A stretch of 37,783 bases of DNA, taken from the NCBI RefSeq assembly GCF_040393045.1, contig NZ_JBEBUX010000022.1:1-37783 (forward strand). Direction: 5' to 3'. Below are positions 7,119-14,636 of the stretch, in pieces; position 1 is the stretch's first letter, and the number at the start of each line of letters is the position of its first letter. This DNA is from Pollutimonas bauzanensis_A (GTDB taxonomy: Bacteria; Pseudomonadota; Gammaproteobacteria; Burkholderiales; Burkholderiaceae_B). The translations under genes and the position numbers were made by a program. The notes under the pieces were generated by a model. The model made no database searches. It was not told the origin of the DNA and worked only from the letters and a program-made list of their open reading frames with translations.

Positions 7119-8885
7119 TTATGGCTTGGGAAGGGCAAAAACAAAGAGTGAATGCCCGCCGTCCACTACGTTTTTCAATTCCGGAGAAAGGCTGGCTGCT
7201 ACCGGGGTCTGGGCATTTGGCCCGGTGACAAACGCGACATACTGTCGGCCGTCAACGCTATAGGTCATGGGGTGTCCGCCGATAGATGTGTTGAGCTTGA
7301 CACTCCAGAGCTTCTTGCCGTCTTTTTGGTCGTAGGCGGCTGCTTCACGCATGCTGTCGCCTGTAAAGAGAAGGCCGCCCGCTGTTGTCAGCACCGATGA
7401 GCTGAAGATGGGCTTTTGCTTCTTTACCCACAAAAACTTGCCAGTTTTTACATCGATAGCGAAGACGCGTCCTGTACTGTCTTCGCCCGGCGCAAAAGAG
7501 GCTTTCCCGGAAGCCTGAGCGCCTACGGATTCGCCAGTGCGCATTTCGATAGGCAGTGGCGTCAGTTCCTTGCAAGACGAGCTAAGCGGTACATAAAGGG
7601 CATTCGTCATCGGACTATAGGCGCCAGCCATCCACAGCTTGCCCAGGTCGCGACCACCGCAAACGGTGACGGTCTCTTCAATAGATTTGACTATATGTTC
7701 CTTATTCGTGATCACCTTGCCGTCTTTGGTGTAGCCGGAAACCACGTTCTGATACACCGTATCGCGCGCCCACAGGAGTTTGCCTGTATCGCGGTCCAGC
7801 ACAAACGCGATACCGTTCTTTCCAGGCACCGAGGCGATGACATCATATTTCTTGCCGGGCTCGACCTTGTCGCTAAGATAGGTGACTTCTTTCGCCGAAG
7901 GTGCGATTTCGCTCTGTACGAGCACGCGTTCAAACGGGCTATCCAGATCCCAGTCGTCGCGTGGAAGATGCTGGTAATGCCAAACGACTTCACCGGTTTC
8001 AGCGTTGATGGCCAGCGTGCTGTTGGTGTAGAGTGCGTCGCCGTCCTTGCTGCCGCGCAAGACTGCCGGATAGGGCAGGGGCATACCTACACCCCAGTAA
8101 AGCATTTTACGTTTTGCGTCGTAAGACCCGGTAATCCATGGTGAGCCGCCCCAGCGGTTTTCGGGTGGCAAGCCTCCCCAGCTATCGTCAACCGCCGGGC
8201 CGCCTATGGTGTTTAAGCGCCATAGTTCTTTACCTGTATCGGCATCGTGCGCAGTAATAAAGCACCCACCGGCGGTACCGGTAATGCTGCATCCTGACGT
8301 GCCTGTGAAAATCTTGCCATCGGCGGCCAGTGGGCCCGCAGTGAAGCTATAGCCTTTCTCCCAATCCAGAACCTGAACTTCCCAGGCTTTTTTGCCGGTA
8401 GCAGCGTCCAGTGCAACGAGCTTGGAGTCCGGCGTGGTCATGTACACCTTGTCTTTGTATAGCGTTAGCGTGTTGCGCTGACGGTTGGCTTGAGCGTCAT
8501 GGTAGCCGCCGGTAAATGTAGGCAGTGTTTGCCGGTATTCCCAGAGAAGCTCGCCTGTCACGGCGTTGAGGGCCTGGACAATGCCACGATTCATGCCAAG
8601 AAACATTACGCCGTCGCGAACCAGCGGGGCGGTTTCCTGCAAGCCACCGATGGGCATCGACCACGCCCATTGCATGCTCAGTTTGGCGACGTTTTCGGTA
8701 TTGATTTGCTCAAGTGGGCTGAACGCCTGGTTGTCCACAGTGCGGCGCCACATCAACCAGTCTTCTGGTGCGGGGCTTAACACTTCCTGGTCGCTGATAG
8801 GACGATAATCCTTGATTTGGGCTTGGGCCGAGCAGGCAAAAAGCAAAGCAGCCGAAGTCAATGTGACTAGTTGTCGTATTTTCAT
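7119..8885 (-). CDS. PQQ-dependent alcohol dehydrogenase (quinoprotein)
   Basis: The 588-residue protein is a secreted quinoprotein of the methanol/ethanol dehydrogenase type. A signal peptide (residues 1-22, ending A-Q-A) precedes an eight-bladed propeller built of tryptophan-docking units such as ALNAVTGELLWEY, ALDAATGKKAWEV, AINAETGEVVWHY and AIDVKTGKFLW. The putative catalytic Asp is D313 in DDWDLDSPF, and D315 two residues later is the position that is Asp in lanthanide-type enzymes. The vicinal Cys-Cys disulfide of classical methanol dehydrogenases is not found at the expected place (around 130-145). There is no cytochrome domain, so electrons must pass to a separate cytochrome, plausibly the one encoded 89 bases upstream. 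It acts in the periplasm on an alcohol or related substrate that cannot be named from sequence. Confidence 0.88.
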   Translation of the reverse strand: MKIRQLVTLTSAALLFACSAQAQIKDYRPISDQEVLSPAPEDWLMWRRTVDNQAFSPLEQINTENVAKLSMQWAWSMPIGGLQETAPLVRDGVMFLGMNRGIVQALNAVTGELLWEYRQTLPTFTGGYHDAQANRQRNTLTLYKDKVYMTTPDSKLVALDAATGKKAWEVQVLDWEKGYSFTAGPLAADGKIFTGTSGCSITGTAGGCFITAHDADTGKELWRLNTIGGPAVDDSWGGLPPENRWGGSPWITGSYDAKRKMLYWGVGMPLPYPAVLRGSKDGDALYTNSTLAINAETGEVVWHYQHLPRDDWDLDSPFERVLVQSEIAPSAKEVTYLSDKVEPGKKYDVIASVPGKNGIAFVLDRDTGKLLWARDTVYQNVVSGYTKDGKVITNKEHIVKSIEETVTVCGGRDLGKLWMAGAYSPMTNALYVPLSSSCKELTPLPIEMRTGESVGAQASGKASFAPGEDSTGRVFAIDVKTGKFLWVKKQKPIFSSSVLTTAGGLLFTGDSMREAAAYDQKDGKKLWSVKLNTSIGGHPMTYSVDGRQYVAFVTGPNAQTPVAASLSPELKNVVDGGHSLFVFALPKP

Positions 8886-8916
8886 CTTGTATCCGATTTT
8901 CTAAAATTTCGCAGGT

Positions 8917-8946
8917 CTAGAGCGATGGTTGTTTTGAAGGCTCTAG
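8917..8946 (-). other. Weak inverted repeat between cytochrome and dehydrogenase genes
   Basis: Seven-base arms CTAGAGC and GCTCTAG are separated by about 16 bases in the 89-base gap between two minus-strand genes. It may form a small intercistronic mRNA hairpin or bind a regulator. The evidence is slight. Confidence 0.25.
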
Positions 8947-8974
8947 CGGCGGATGTTGACTCGCGATGCCACGC

Positions 8975-9808
8975 TTAGCGTGCCGCCTTAACCTGTTCGA
9001 CCGACACAGCGCCGAACTCATTGCCCCAGCTATTGCGAACATAGGTAGTAACTGCCGCGATTTGATCATCGGATAGCAGAGGACCCTGTGCGGGCATGCT
9101 GTTCAAGCCCAAAACGACCGTACGCAGCAGATCGGGCGTGTTGGCAAGTCGGTCGAATCCGGCAAGCTTCGTTCCGAATGCGCCTTGCCCTTGGGCCCCG
9201 TGGCACATAGCACACGTCGACGCGAAGACTTCTTTACCGTGTTCCATGACTTCCGCAAGGACAGGTCCGGCGTCGGCCATGGCCGGCAAAGGCTTTTCGA
9301 TCTCTCCCAAAACAGAGACCATGTATGCGGCGCTGCTAAAGTCCTTACCGTTCATGTCACCCGGTTTGGTGTCGCCGTCGAACAGATACAGTGGATTACC
9401 CCGATAGGTAACTTGTCGTTTACCGTTGTGCTCGATAGTGTCGATCAAGCCAGGTAAAACCAGACGTGCCACAGGGCGTGTCGTTGTCAGGTAAGGTTGC
9501 CAGTGCTGCATACAGGCAGCATCACAGTTGGCTTTGCTTTCCTTGTCGTCACCAAGTGTATACAACGTTCTGCCATTGCCGTCTGTGATGAAGGCGCTGA
9601 CTTTGGGTGCAGACCCTTGTGCGACGATGGTTGGGGTGTTGGTGTCTTTGGCGCTGCTCTGAGCTTGCGCAGGTATTGCCAGTAAGGGAGCGGCAATCGC
9701 CAGGGCGCTGCCAAGATATTTCAACTTATAGGATATCAAAGTGGGCTCGCTATCTTTGTTAAGGATAATAAAAAAACGCTTAGGATCAAACGTAGTGTTG
9801 ATCGTCAT
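8975..9808 (-). CDS. COG4315-cytochrome c fusion, likely electron acceptor of the PQQ dehydrogenase
   Basis: The protein has up to 277 residues and three parts. An N-terminal signal peptide ends A-Q-A at about residue 49. A COG4315-type secreted domain (about 65-168) follows, with FITDGNGRTLYTLGDD and the CDAAC pair. A C-terminal class I cytochrome c domain comes last, with heme motif CAMCH at 199-203 and a candidate axial methionine M238 in NSMPAQG. It lies directly upstream of the PQQ dehydrogenase on the same strand, so it most likely accepts electrons from that enzyme in the periplasm. The start is uncertain: the ATG at 9808 gives an unusually long n-region with no clear ribosome site, and a TTG at 9739 would give a more normal signal peptide. 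The function of the COG4315 part is unknown. Confidence 0.82.
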   Translation of the reverse strand: MTINTTFDPKRFFIILNKDSEPTLISYKLKYLGSALAIAAPLLAIPAQAQSSAKDTNTPTIVAQGSAPKVSAFITDGNGRTLYTLGDDKESKANCDAACMQHWQPYLTTTRPVARLVLPGLIDTIEHNGKRQVTYRGNPLYLFDGDTKPGDMNGKDFSSAAYMVSVLGEIEKPLPAMADAGPVLAEVMEHGKEVFASTCAMCHGAQGQGAFGTKLAGFDRLANTPDLLRTVVLGLNSMPAQGPLLSDDQIAAVTTYVRNSWGNEFGAVSVEQVKAAR

Positions 9809-9825
9809 AGCGAGTGGCGGTATGT

Positions 9826-9848
9826 ATTGTACGGTACAGTACGGTACA
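9826..9848 (-). promoter_or_regulatory. Tandem GTACGGTACA operator-like repeat with overlapping -10
   Basis: Two adjacent copies of GTACGGTACA (9829-9838 and 9839-9848) sit 20 bases upstream of the cytochrome ATG. Each contains the dyad GTAC-G-GTAC, and the first extends to TGTAC-G-GTACA. The 10-base period is one helical turn, as for cooperative protein binding. On the minus strand a TACAAT -10-like hexamer (9826-9831) overlaps the repeat, which suits a repressor or a close activator. No adjacent regulator gene identifies the protein. Confidence 0.45.
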
Positions 9849-9871
9849 AGTCCTTCTTGTGGTGCGCCAGC

Positions 9872-11014
9872 CTAATTCAGGCCTATTTTCAACAGCCGCC
9901 CTGAGGATGCATCAGTCAATACGTATACGTAGCCGTCGGGGCCTACGCGCACGTCGCGGATACGCTCATTAAGCGGCTCTAGCAGCCGCTCTTCGTTTAC
10001 GACCTTATTGCCATCGAGATCAAGCCGTATCAGTGCGCGGTCTTTTAACGCCCCGATGAATAGCGACTGACGCCAGGCTGGAAAAAGTGGCGTATCGTAA
10101 AAAGCCATGCCCGATATCGCCGGCGACACTTTCCAGTAGTAAGCGGGTTGTTCCGTGCCGTCGACGTGGGTGCCTTGCGCTTCGGGTATGGCAAAGCCGC
10201 TGTAATTGATGCCGTGGGTTGCTAATGGCCAGCCATAGTTCTTCCCAGCCTGAGGGATGTTGATTTCATCACCTCCCCGGGGGCCGTGCTCATGCGTCCA
10301 AAGCGTGCCCGACCAGGGGTTGAGCGCCGCCCCTTGCTGGTTTCGGTGGCCGTATGACCAGATCTCGGGCCGGGCTTGTGCGTTGCCTACGAAAGGGTTG
10401 TCGTCAGGTACACGGCCGTCAGGGTGCAGGCGCACTATCTTTCCTTGCAGCTTATCCAGGTCTTGCGAAGTAGAGCGCTGATTGTTCTCCCCAAGAGCGA
10501 TAAACAGGAAGCCCTGCTTGTCAAATACCAGGCGCGAGCCAAAATGCGTACCGCTGGACAGCTTGGGCGTTTGGCGGAAGAAGACGGTAAAGTTTTCCAG
10601 CTTGCTCCCATCGGCAGATAGCGCGCCGTAACCTACCGCGGTACCGGCTTTGCCGTCTTTCCCTTGTTCCGCATACGACAGGTATACATGCCGACTCTGT
10701 GCAAAGTCCGGCGCCAAAGCGACATCCAGCAAGCCGCCTTGCGAGCGCGCATATACCTTGGGTACGCCGCTGATTGGGTCCGATATCCCACCTTTGGTTT
10801 TCCATAGGCGTAGATGGCCCGGCCTTTCGGTAATCAGTGCGCCCGAGTTGTCGGGCAGGAATACGATGGACCAGGGGTGATCAAGGTCGGTGAGCACTTC
10901 CGTGACGACGACCATGCCTTTCTTGCTGGGGAAGGTCTGGGTTGCCGGGGGCTGAGCATGGGCTTGCCACGCAAGTAGCGGTAAGACTATGGCTATGGTG
11001 TATGGCAGCGTCAT
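9872..11014 (-). CDS. yliI: YliI-type soluble PQQ aldose sugar dehydrogenase
   Basis: This 380-residue secreted protein has a signal peptide (MTLPYTIAIVLPLLAWQAHA) and matches E. coli YliI through most of its length. Matching segments include DHPWSIVFLPD, QGGLLDVALAPDFAQSR, HFGSRLVFD, FIALGENNQR, NEHGPRGGDEIN-like EHGPRGGDEINIP, GKNYGWPLATHGINYSG, FIGALKD and VGPDGYVYVLTD. The family is a six-bladed propeller holding PQQ that oxidises aldose sugars in the periplasm. The start at 11014 is chosen because AAGGAGC lies just before it; an ATG 24 bases upstream lacks such a site. It is transcribed toward the cytochrome and PQQ dehydrogenase genes, which makes three PQQ-linked genes in a row. Confidence 0.9.
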   Translation of the reverse strand: MTLPYTIAIVLPLLAWQAHAQPPATQTFPSKKGMVVVTEVLTDLDHPWSIVFLPDNSGALITERPGHLRLWKTKGGISDPISGVPKVYARSQGGLLDVALAPDFAQSRHVYLSYAEQGKDGKAGTAVGYGALSADGSKLENFTVFFRQTPKLSSGTHFGSRLVFDKQGFLFIALGENNQRSTSQDLDKLQGKIVRLHPDGRVPDDNPFVGNAQARPEIWSYGHRNQQGAALNPWSGTLWTHEHGPRGGDEINIPQAGKNYGWPLATHGINYSGFAIPEAQGTHVDGTEQPAYYWKVSPAISGMAFYDTPLFPAWRQSLFIGALKDRALIRLDLDGNKVVNEERLLEPLNERIRDVRVGPDGYVYVLTDASSGRLLKIGLN

Positions 11015-11169
11015 GAATGCTCCTTGAAGATCGAACAAATGAAAGCGCTAGCTGTTCGTGTACTTTTCTGAACCATATCACGTCGTCGAGACATAGGGTT
11101 GTGGTCAAGATAGGTGTCGCAGTGCGTTAAGTCGGGTACGATTGGCGTGGAACATAATGGGGGCGGAAC

Positions 11170-12510
11170 ATGGCTATGACATTGCAAAGCGTGTTCAATG
11201 TTCGTCGCGCAGAGGTGCTGCCGGTGGCGTTGGCCGGGGCGTTTTTCTTTTGTGTCCTGACCGCATTGATGATGCTGAGGCCTGCGCGCGAAGCCTTGGG
11301 CATGAGGGGCGGACTGGACGCGGTGCGATGGCTTTTCGTCGGCACCGCACTTGTAACGCTTCTGGTCAATCCTGTATTTGGCATGTTGGTCAGCCGATTT
11401 CGGCGGATGGTGTTTATTTCCGTGACCTATTTGTTCTTCGCGTCTAGTCTGGTCGTGTTTTACCTGCTGATTGCACTATCGCCCGAGGTGATCGGCGTCG
11501 TCACCGGCCAGGTGTTCTATGTTTGGTTCAGTGTTTTCAATTTGTTTTCGTCCATGGTTTTTTGGGCGTTGATGTCCGACCGGTTTTCTTTGGAACAAAG
11601 CAAGCGGTTCTTTGCACTGATTGCCGTCGGTGGAACCTTGGGTGCGATCTTCGGCCCCTGGCTCTCTTCCGTGCTGGCAAAGCCACTAGGTACGCCCGCC
11701 TTATTGCTGGTATCGAGCGGCTTTTTGATACTGGCGTTATGCGCGGCTGGCGTGCTTGTTCGTATTCAACCGGCTCAAGCGGCGCCGGCGGAAACGGGCC
11801 AGCCAGCCGGGCCTTCCCGTGGCGATGAGAGCGTTATTGGCGGTGGAGCATGGGATGGTATTAAAGCGGTAGGTCGGTCAAGGTATTTGATGGGCATCGC
11901 TGCCTACGTTGTTATCCTGGCCATCATGGCGACCTTTCTTTACTTCACGCGTCTGCAGATGGTGGCGGCCTTGGGTACGGACATAGACGGACGCACAACC
12001 TTGTTTGCCCAAATCGATGTCATTACGCAAATTGCTACGTTGGTGATCCAAGTCTTGGTATCCGGCCATCTAATGAAGCGTTTGGGCGTTCATATCACCT
12101 TGGCATTACTGCCAATTACGACGCTTCTGGGGTTTGTCGGGCTGGCGCTCGTGGGTTCATTGGTTGCATTGATCATTTTTGAATCCGTATTCAGGGCGGT
12201 ACAACGGGCCATCATGCGTCCGGCCAGAGAAACGCTGTTCACTGTAGTGACCCCAGAGGAAAAATATAAGGCTAAAGCGTTTGTCGACACTTTCGTCTAT
12301 CGCGCAGGCGACGTAGTGGGCGCCCAGCTGGAAGGTGCATTGGGTCGCTTAGGCATGGGACTGGCTGCTGTCGCCAGCGTTGCCGTACCTTTGGCTATCG
12401 TCTGGGCGGCGCTTGCCCTGTGGTTGGGCCGAACACAACAGCGGATCGCTATCTCCGATGTGTCCCAGAACGTATCTGGGGATTTGCCTTCCATTCACTC
12501 TCCTGGATAA
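11170..12510 (+). CDS. NTP/NDP-translocase-like (Tlc/MFS-type) membrane transporter
   Basis: The 446-residue protein is a polytopic membrane protein with about 11-12 hydrophobic segments. Its N-terminal part (FFFCVLTALMMLRPAREALG) and segments such as FWALMSDRF, RFFALIAVGGTLGAIFGP and RPARETLFTVV are characteristic of the bacterial relatives of plastid/parasite ATP/ADP translocases (COG3202, Tlc/NTT-like), usually annotated as MFS transporters in free-living proteobacteria. The substrate is unknown. GGGGGCGGAAC precedes the ATG. The aldo/keto reductase gene begins 12 bases after it, so the two are probably one operon. Confidence 0.75.
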   Translation: MAMTLQSVFNVRRAEVLPVALAGAFFFCVLTALMMLRPAREALGMRGGLDAVRWLFVGTALVTLLVNPVFGMLVSRFRRMVFISVTYLFFASSLVVFYLLIALSPEVIGVVTGQVFYVWFSVFNLFSSMVFWALMSDRFSLEQSKRFFALIAVGGTLGAIFGPWLSSVLAKPLGTPALLLVSSGFLILALCAAGVLVRIQPAQAAPAETGQPAGPSRGDESVIGGGAWDGIKAVGRSRYLMGIAAYVVILAIMATFLYFTRLQMVAALGTDIDGRTTLFAQIDVITQIATLVIQVLVSGHLMKRLGVHITLALLPITTLLGFVGLALVGSLVALIIFESVFRAVQRAIMRPARETLFTVVTPEEKYKAKAFVDTFVYRAGDVVGAQLEGALGRLGMGLAAVASVAVPLAIVWAALALWLGRTQQRIAISDVSQNVSGDLPSIHSPG

Positions 12511-12522
12511 AGGACTTTCGAC

Positions 12523-13467
12523 ATGATCACCCGTCGCGACTATCTAACCTTGTGTATGGCGGTTGGCGCAAGTGCTTTGCTTAAGCCGCAGCTATCGTGG
12601 GCAAATGAAAAATCCGGCCCTTTGATTACACGTCCTATTCCTTCGTCGGGGCAGCTGCTACCCGTTGTGGGCTTGGGTAGTTCCGCAACATTCTCTAGCG
12701 CTGCAAGCAGTGAGGATACCGAGGCGTTGAAACAGGTGTTTCGCGCGTTTGTCGAGCAAGGCGGATCGGTCTTCGATACGGCGCCCAGCTATGGTGCGTC
12801 AGAAGAAGTGGCTGGAAGAATCGTCAATGCGCTACACATTCGCGACAAGGTGTTCTGGGCGACTAAACTCAACGTAGCCGGATTTGGAGGCGGGAAGGCG
12901 GACGTCAACCAGGCTAAGGCCCAGATCAAGGCATCGTTCAAGGCGATTGGAAAGCCGGTTATCGATTTGATTCAAGTGCATAATCTTGGCGATATTCCCA
13001 CCCAACTGCCGCTTTTGAAATCCTTACGGGATGAGAAGCGAATTCGTTATATGGGCGTGACGACAACGTTTCCGCAACAGTACGGGCAACTTGAAAAGCT
13101 AATGCGCAATGAGCGCCTGGATTTTATCGGAGTGGATTATGCGATTGATAACCGCGTCATGGAAGAACGGGTATTTCCGTTGGCCCGGGACCGGGGCATA
13201 GCAGTGCTGGTGTACGCGCCGTTTGGACGCACGCGCTTGTGGAGCTTGGTGAAAGGGCACGACGTACCTGACTGGGCGATCGAGCTCGGCATTCAGTCCT
13301 GGGGACAGTTCTTTCTGAAATTCGTGATCTCTCATCCCGCTGTTACTTGCGTGACGCCCGCTACGAGTCGCCCCAAAAACGTGGTGGACAACATGGGTGC
13401 TGCCTATGGGAATTTGCCGGATATTGCAATGCGTAACCGTATGGCGGCATATATTCAGTCACTTTGA
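12523..13467 (+). CDS. Tat-exported aldo/keto reductase
   Basis: The 314-residue protein belongs to the aldo/keto reductase superfamily. The catalytic tetrad is visible: Asp and Tyr in FDTAPSYG, Lys in WATKLN, and His in IQVHNL. Unusually, the first 27 residues form a twin-arginine signal (TRRDYLT, a hydrophobic stretch, then L-S-W-A), so it should be exported folded to the periplasm. Because most family members use NAD(P)H, export implies either that the cofactor is carried folded inside the protein or that the reaction differs. A good AAAGGA site precedes the ATG, and the gene follows the transporter closely. The substrate is unknown. Confidence 0.85.
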   Translation: MITRRDYLTLCMAVGASALLKPQLSWANEKSGPLITRPIPSSGQLLPVVGLGSSATFSSAASSEDTEALKQVFRAFVEQGGSVFDTAPSYGASEEVAGRIVNALHIRDKVFWATKLNVAGFGGGKADVNQAKAQIKASFKAIGKPVIDLIQVHNLGDIPTQLPLLKSLRDEKRIRYMGVTTTFPQQYGQLEKLMRNERLDFIGVDYAIDNRVMEERVFPLARDRGIAVLVYAPFGRTRLWSLVKGHDVPDWAIELGIQSWGQFFLKFVISHPAVTCVTPATSRPKNVVDNMGAAYGNLPDIAMRNRMAAYIQSL

Positions 13468-13499
13468 TTGTTCAGTCGCATTTTTGAATAATTTATCCC

Positions 13500-13529
13500 C
13501 TTGAAATTCATAGCCACTGATCCTAAATA
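13500..13529 (+). promoter_or_regulatory. Sigma32-type heat-shock promoter of hsp20
   Basis: CCCCTTGAA (core CTTGAA at 13500-13505) and CCTAAATA (13522-13529) are separated by 16 bases. They match the sigma32 layout of CTTGAA and a C-rich CCCCAT-T -10. Transcription would start near 13537, which gives a leader of about 100 bases before the Hsp20 ATG. Confidence 0.6.
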
Positions 13530-13605
13530 AGGGGTAAGCGCTCAAGCAACATCGCACTGAGTTCGGGAAATCGGCTCTCGCTGTCGCTTGGGCGGGAATC
13601 GCCCG

Positions 13606-13644
13606 TCGGGCTTCGTGTTTACTCTGAATAGGAGGCTATTATGA
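13606..13644 (+). promoter_or_regulatory. Possible SD-masking thermometer in the hsp20 leader
   Basis: The end of the leader holds ACTCTGAATAGGAGG. Here CTCT can pair with the AGGAG of the ribosome site across a short loop, with a U-G pair in the stem. An upstream GGGC/GCCC hairpin lies in the same leader. Small heat-shock genes are often controlled by ROSE-like or fourU RNA thermometers that hide the Shine-Dalgarno sequence in this way. The pairing is short, so the call is tentative. Confidence 0.3.
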
Positions 13645-14141
13645 GTGTACGTAATCTCGTTCCCTGGGGGCGTCGTACCCCTCTTTCGGCATCGTCAGGT
13701 AGCAGCGAGCATCCGTTTTTTTCGTTGCAACGTGATGTGAATCGATTGTTCGATGACATGTTCAAAGGCTTCGATATTGGTTTTCCTGCCGACTCCATGC
13801 TCAATACCTTAAGTAGCAATTGGCCCAAGGTAGAGGTATCGGACGGCGAGAAGGTTGTGCGCATCACGGCTGAACTCCCCGGCATGGAAGAAAAAGATGT
13901 TGAGCTATTGCTTGATGGCGACGTCCTGACCTTACGAGGTGAAAAGCGTTCACAGCACGAAGATGCTGGAAAGCAGTTCTCTGAATGCTTTTATGGTCAG
14001 TTCGAGCGCCGCCTTCGGCTAGGCTACGACATCGACCAGGACAAGGTCGAAGCCACTTTCAAAAATGGCGTGTTGAACATTGTCTTGCCGAAGGACGAGG
14101 CCGCTCAGTCTCGGGTCAAACGCATTCCGCTGAACAAGTAA
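13641..14141 (+). CDS. Hsp20/alpha-crystallin small heat-shock protein
   Basis: The 166-residue protein is a cytoplasmic ATP-independent holdase chaperone. An N-terminal arm (about 1-58, with FFSLQRDVNRLFDDMF) precedes the alpha-crystallin domain (about 60-152), marked by KVEVSDGE, ITAELPGMEEKDVE and the signature FKNGVLNIVLPK. A C-terminal I-P-L motif near the end corresponds to the I-x-I/V tail used for oligomer assembly. AGGAGGC lies just before the ATG. A sigma32-type promoter upstream fits heat-shock control. The gene is single and followed by a strong intrinsic terminator. Confidence 0.93.
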   Translation: MSVRNLVPWGRRTPLSASSGSSEHPFFSLQRDVNRLFDDMFKGFDIGFPADSMLNTLSSNWPKVEVSDGEKVVRITAELPGMEEKDVELLLDGDVLTLRGEKRSQHEDAGKQFSECFYGQFERRLRLGYDIDQDKVEATFKNGVLNIVLPKDEAAQSRVKRIPLNK

Positions 14142-14153
14142 GGTAATGCATGA

Positions 14154-14570
14154 TCAAAGCCTGGAAGTGCCGCGTGTATTTCCAGGCTTTTTTGTACGTC
14201 GCTTCGCCGCCACGCTACGGCGATAGTAAAAGACCGCATAGATAGCCAAGTTGCCAGCGACAAGCAGTGCTGCCAGCAGCATTTGAATTTCTCGCGTCAG
14301 GCCAGGCGGATATATTGCCAGCAGCAGGTAGTGCTCGATAAAGCTGTTTTGATAATTTTCATGGCCTCCCATGAGTCGTAGCGTATTTTCCAGCGGCGTA
14401 AGGGGGCATACCCAGCCCATTGCGATAACTGCCGCTCCCCATAGCAGGGCCGGCAAATGCAAGTACGCGACCGCCGGCCTCCACAATACAAGCAGGCCGC
14501 CAAACATCACAAATGTCACGAATGCCGCGTGGACTAGCAGCACCACATCGGCAAGGATTTGATAGATCAT
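14154..14570 (-). CDS. DUF2784 membrane protein
   Basis: The 138-residue protein has three to four membrane segments and the conserved features of DUF2784: an N-terminal LADVVLLVHAAFVTFV helix, GWVCPLTPLEN, and FIEHYLLLAIYPPGLTR. Its function is not known. The basic C-terminal tail (AAKRRTKKPGNTRG) is partly encoded by the hsp20 terminator hairpin. It is convergent with hsp20, 12 bases apart, and has no evident operon partner. Confidence 0.88.
   Translation of the reverse strand: MIYQILADVVLLVHAAFVTFVMFGGLLVLWRPAVAYLHLPALLWGAAVIAMGWVCPLTPLENTLRLMGGHENYQNSFIEHYLLLAIYPPGLTREIQMLLAALLVAGNLAIYAVFYYRRSVAAKRRTKKPGNTRGTSRL
14156..14193 (+). terminator. Intrinsic terminator of hsp20
   Basis: The arms AAAGCCTGGAA (14156-14166) and TTCCAGGCTTT (14180-14190) enclose a 13-base loop, and a T run follows. 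This is a textbook rho-independent terminator for the plus strand. It lies inside the last codons of the convergent DUF2784 gene, whose C-terminal residues it therefore also encodes. Confidence 0.85.
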
Positions 14571-14636
14571 TGTCGACCTCGAATTGCTGGCGGGGTCTCG
14601 TTGTGTTGGAATGCCCCTTATAGACCCAGGAAATTT

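Noticed and set aside
7416..8144. Long open frame on the plus strand inside the PQQ dehydrogenase gene
   Set aside because: It is antisense to a clear gene, has no recognisable motif and arises from codon bias of the opposite strand.
9829..9848. Tandem repeat as a CRISPR or mobile-element end
   Set aside because: There are only two adjacent 10-base copies with no spacers, no cas genes and no transposase nearby; an operator is more likely.
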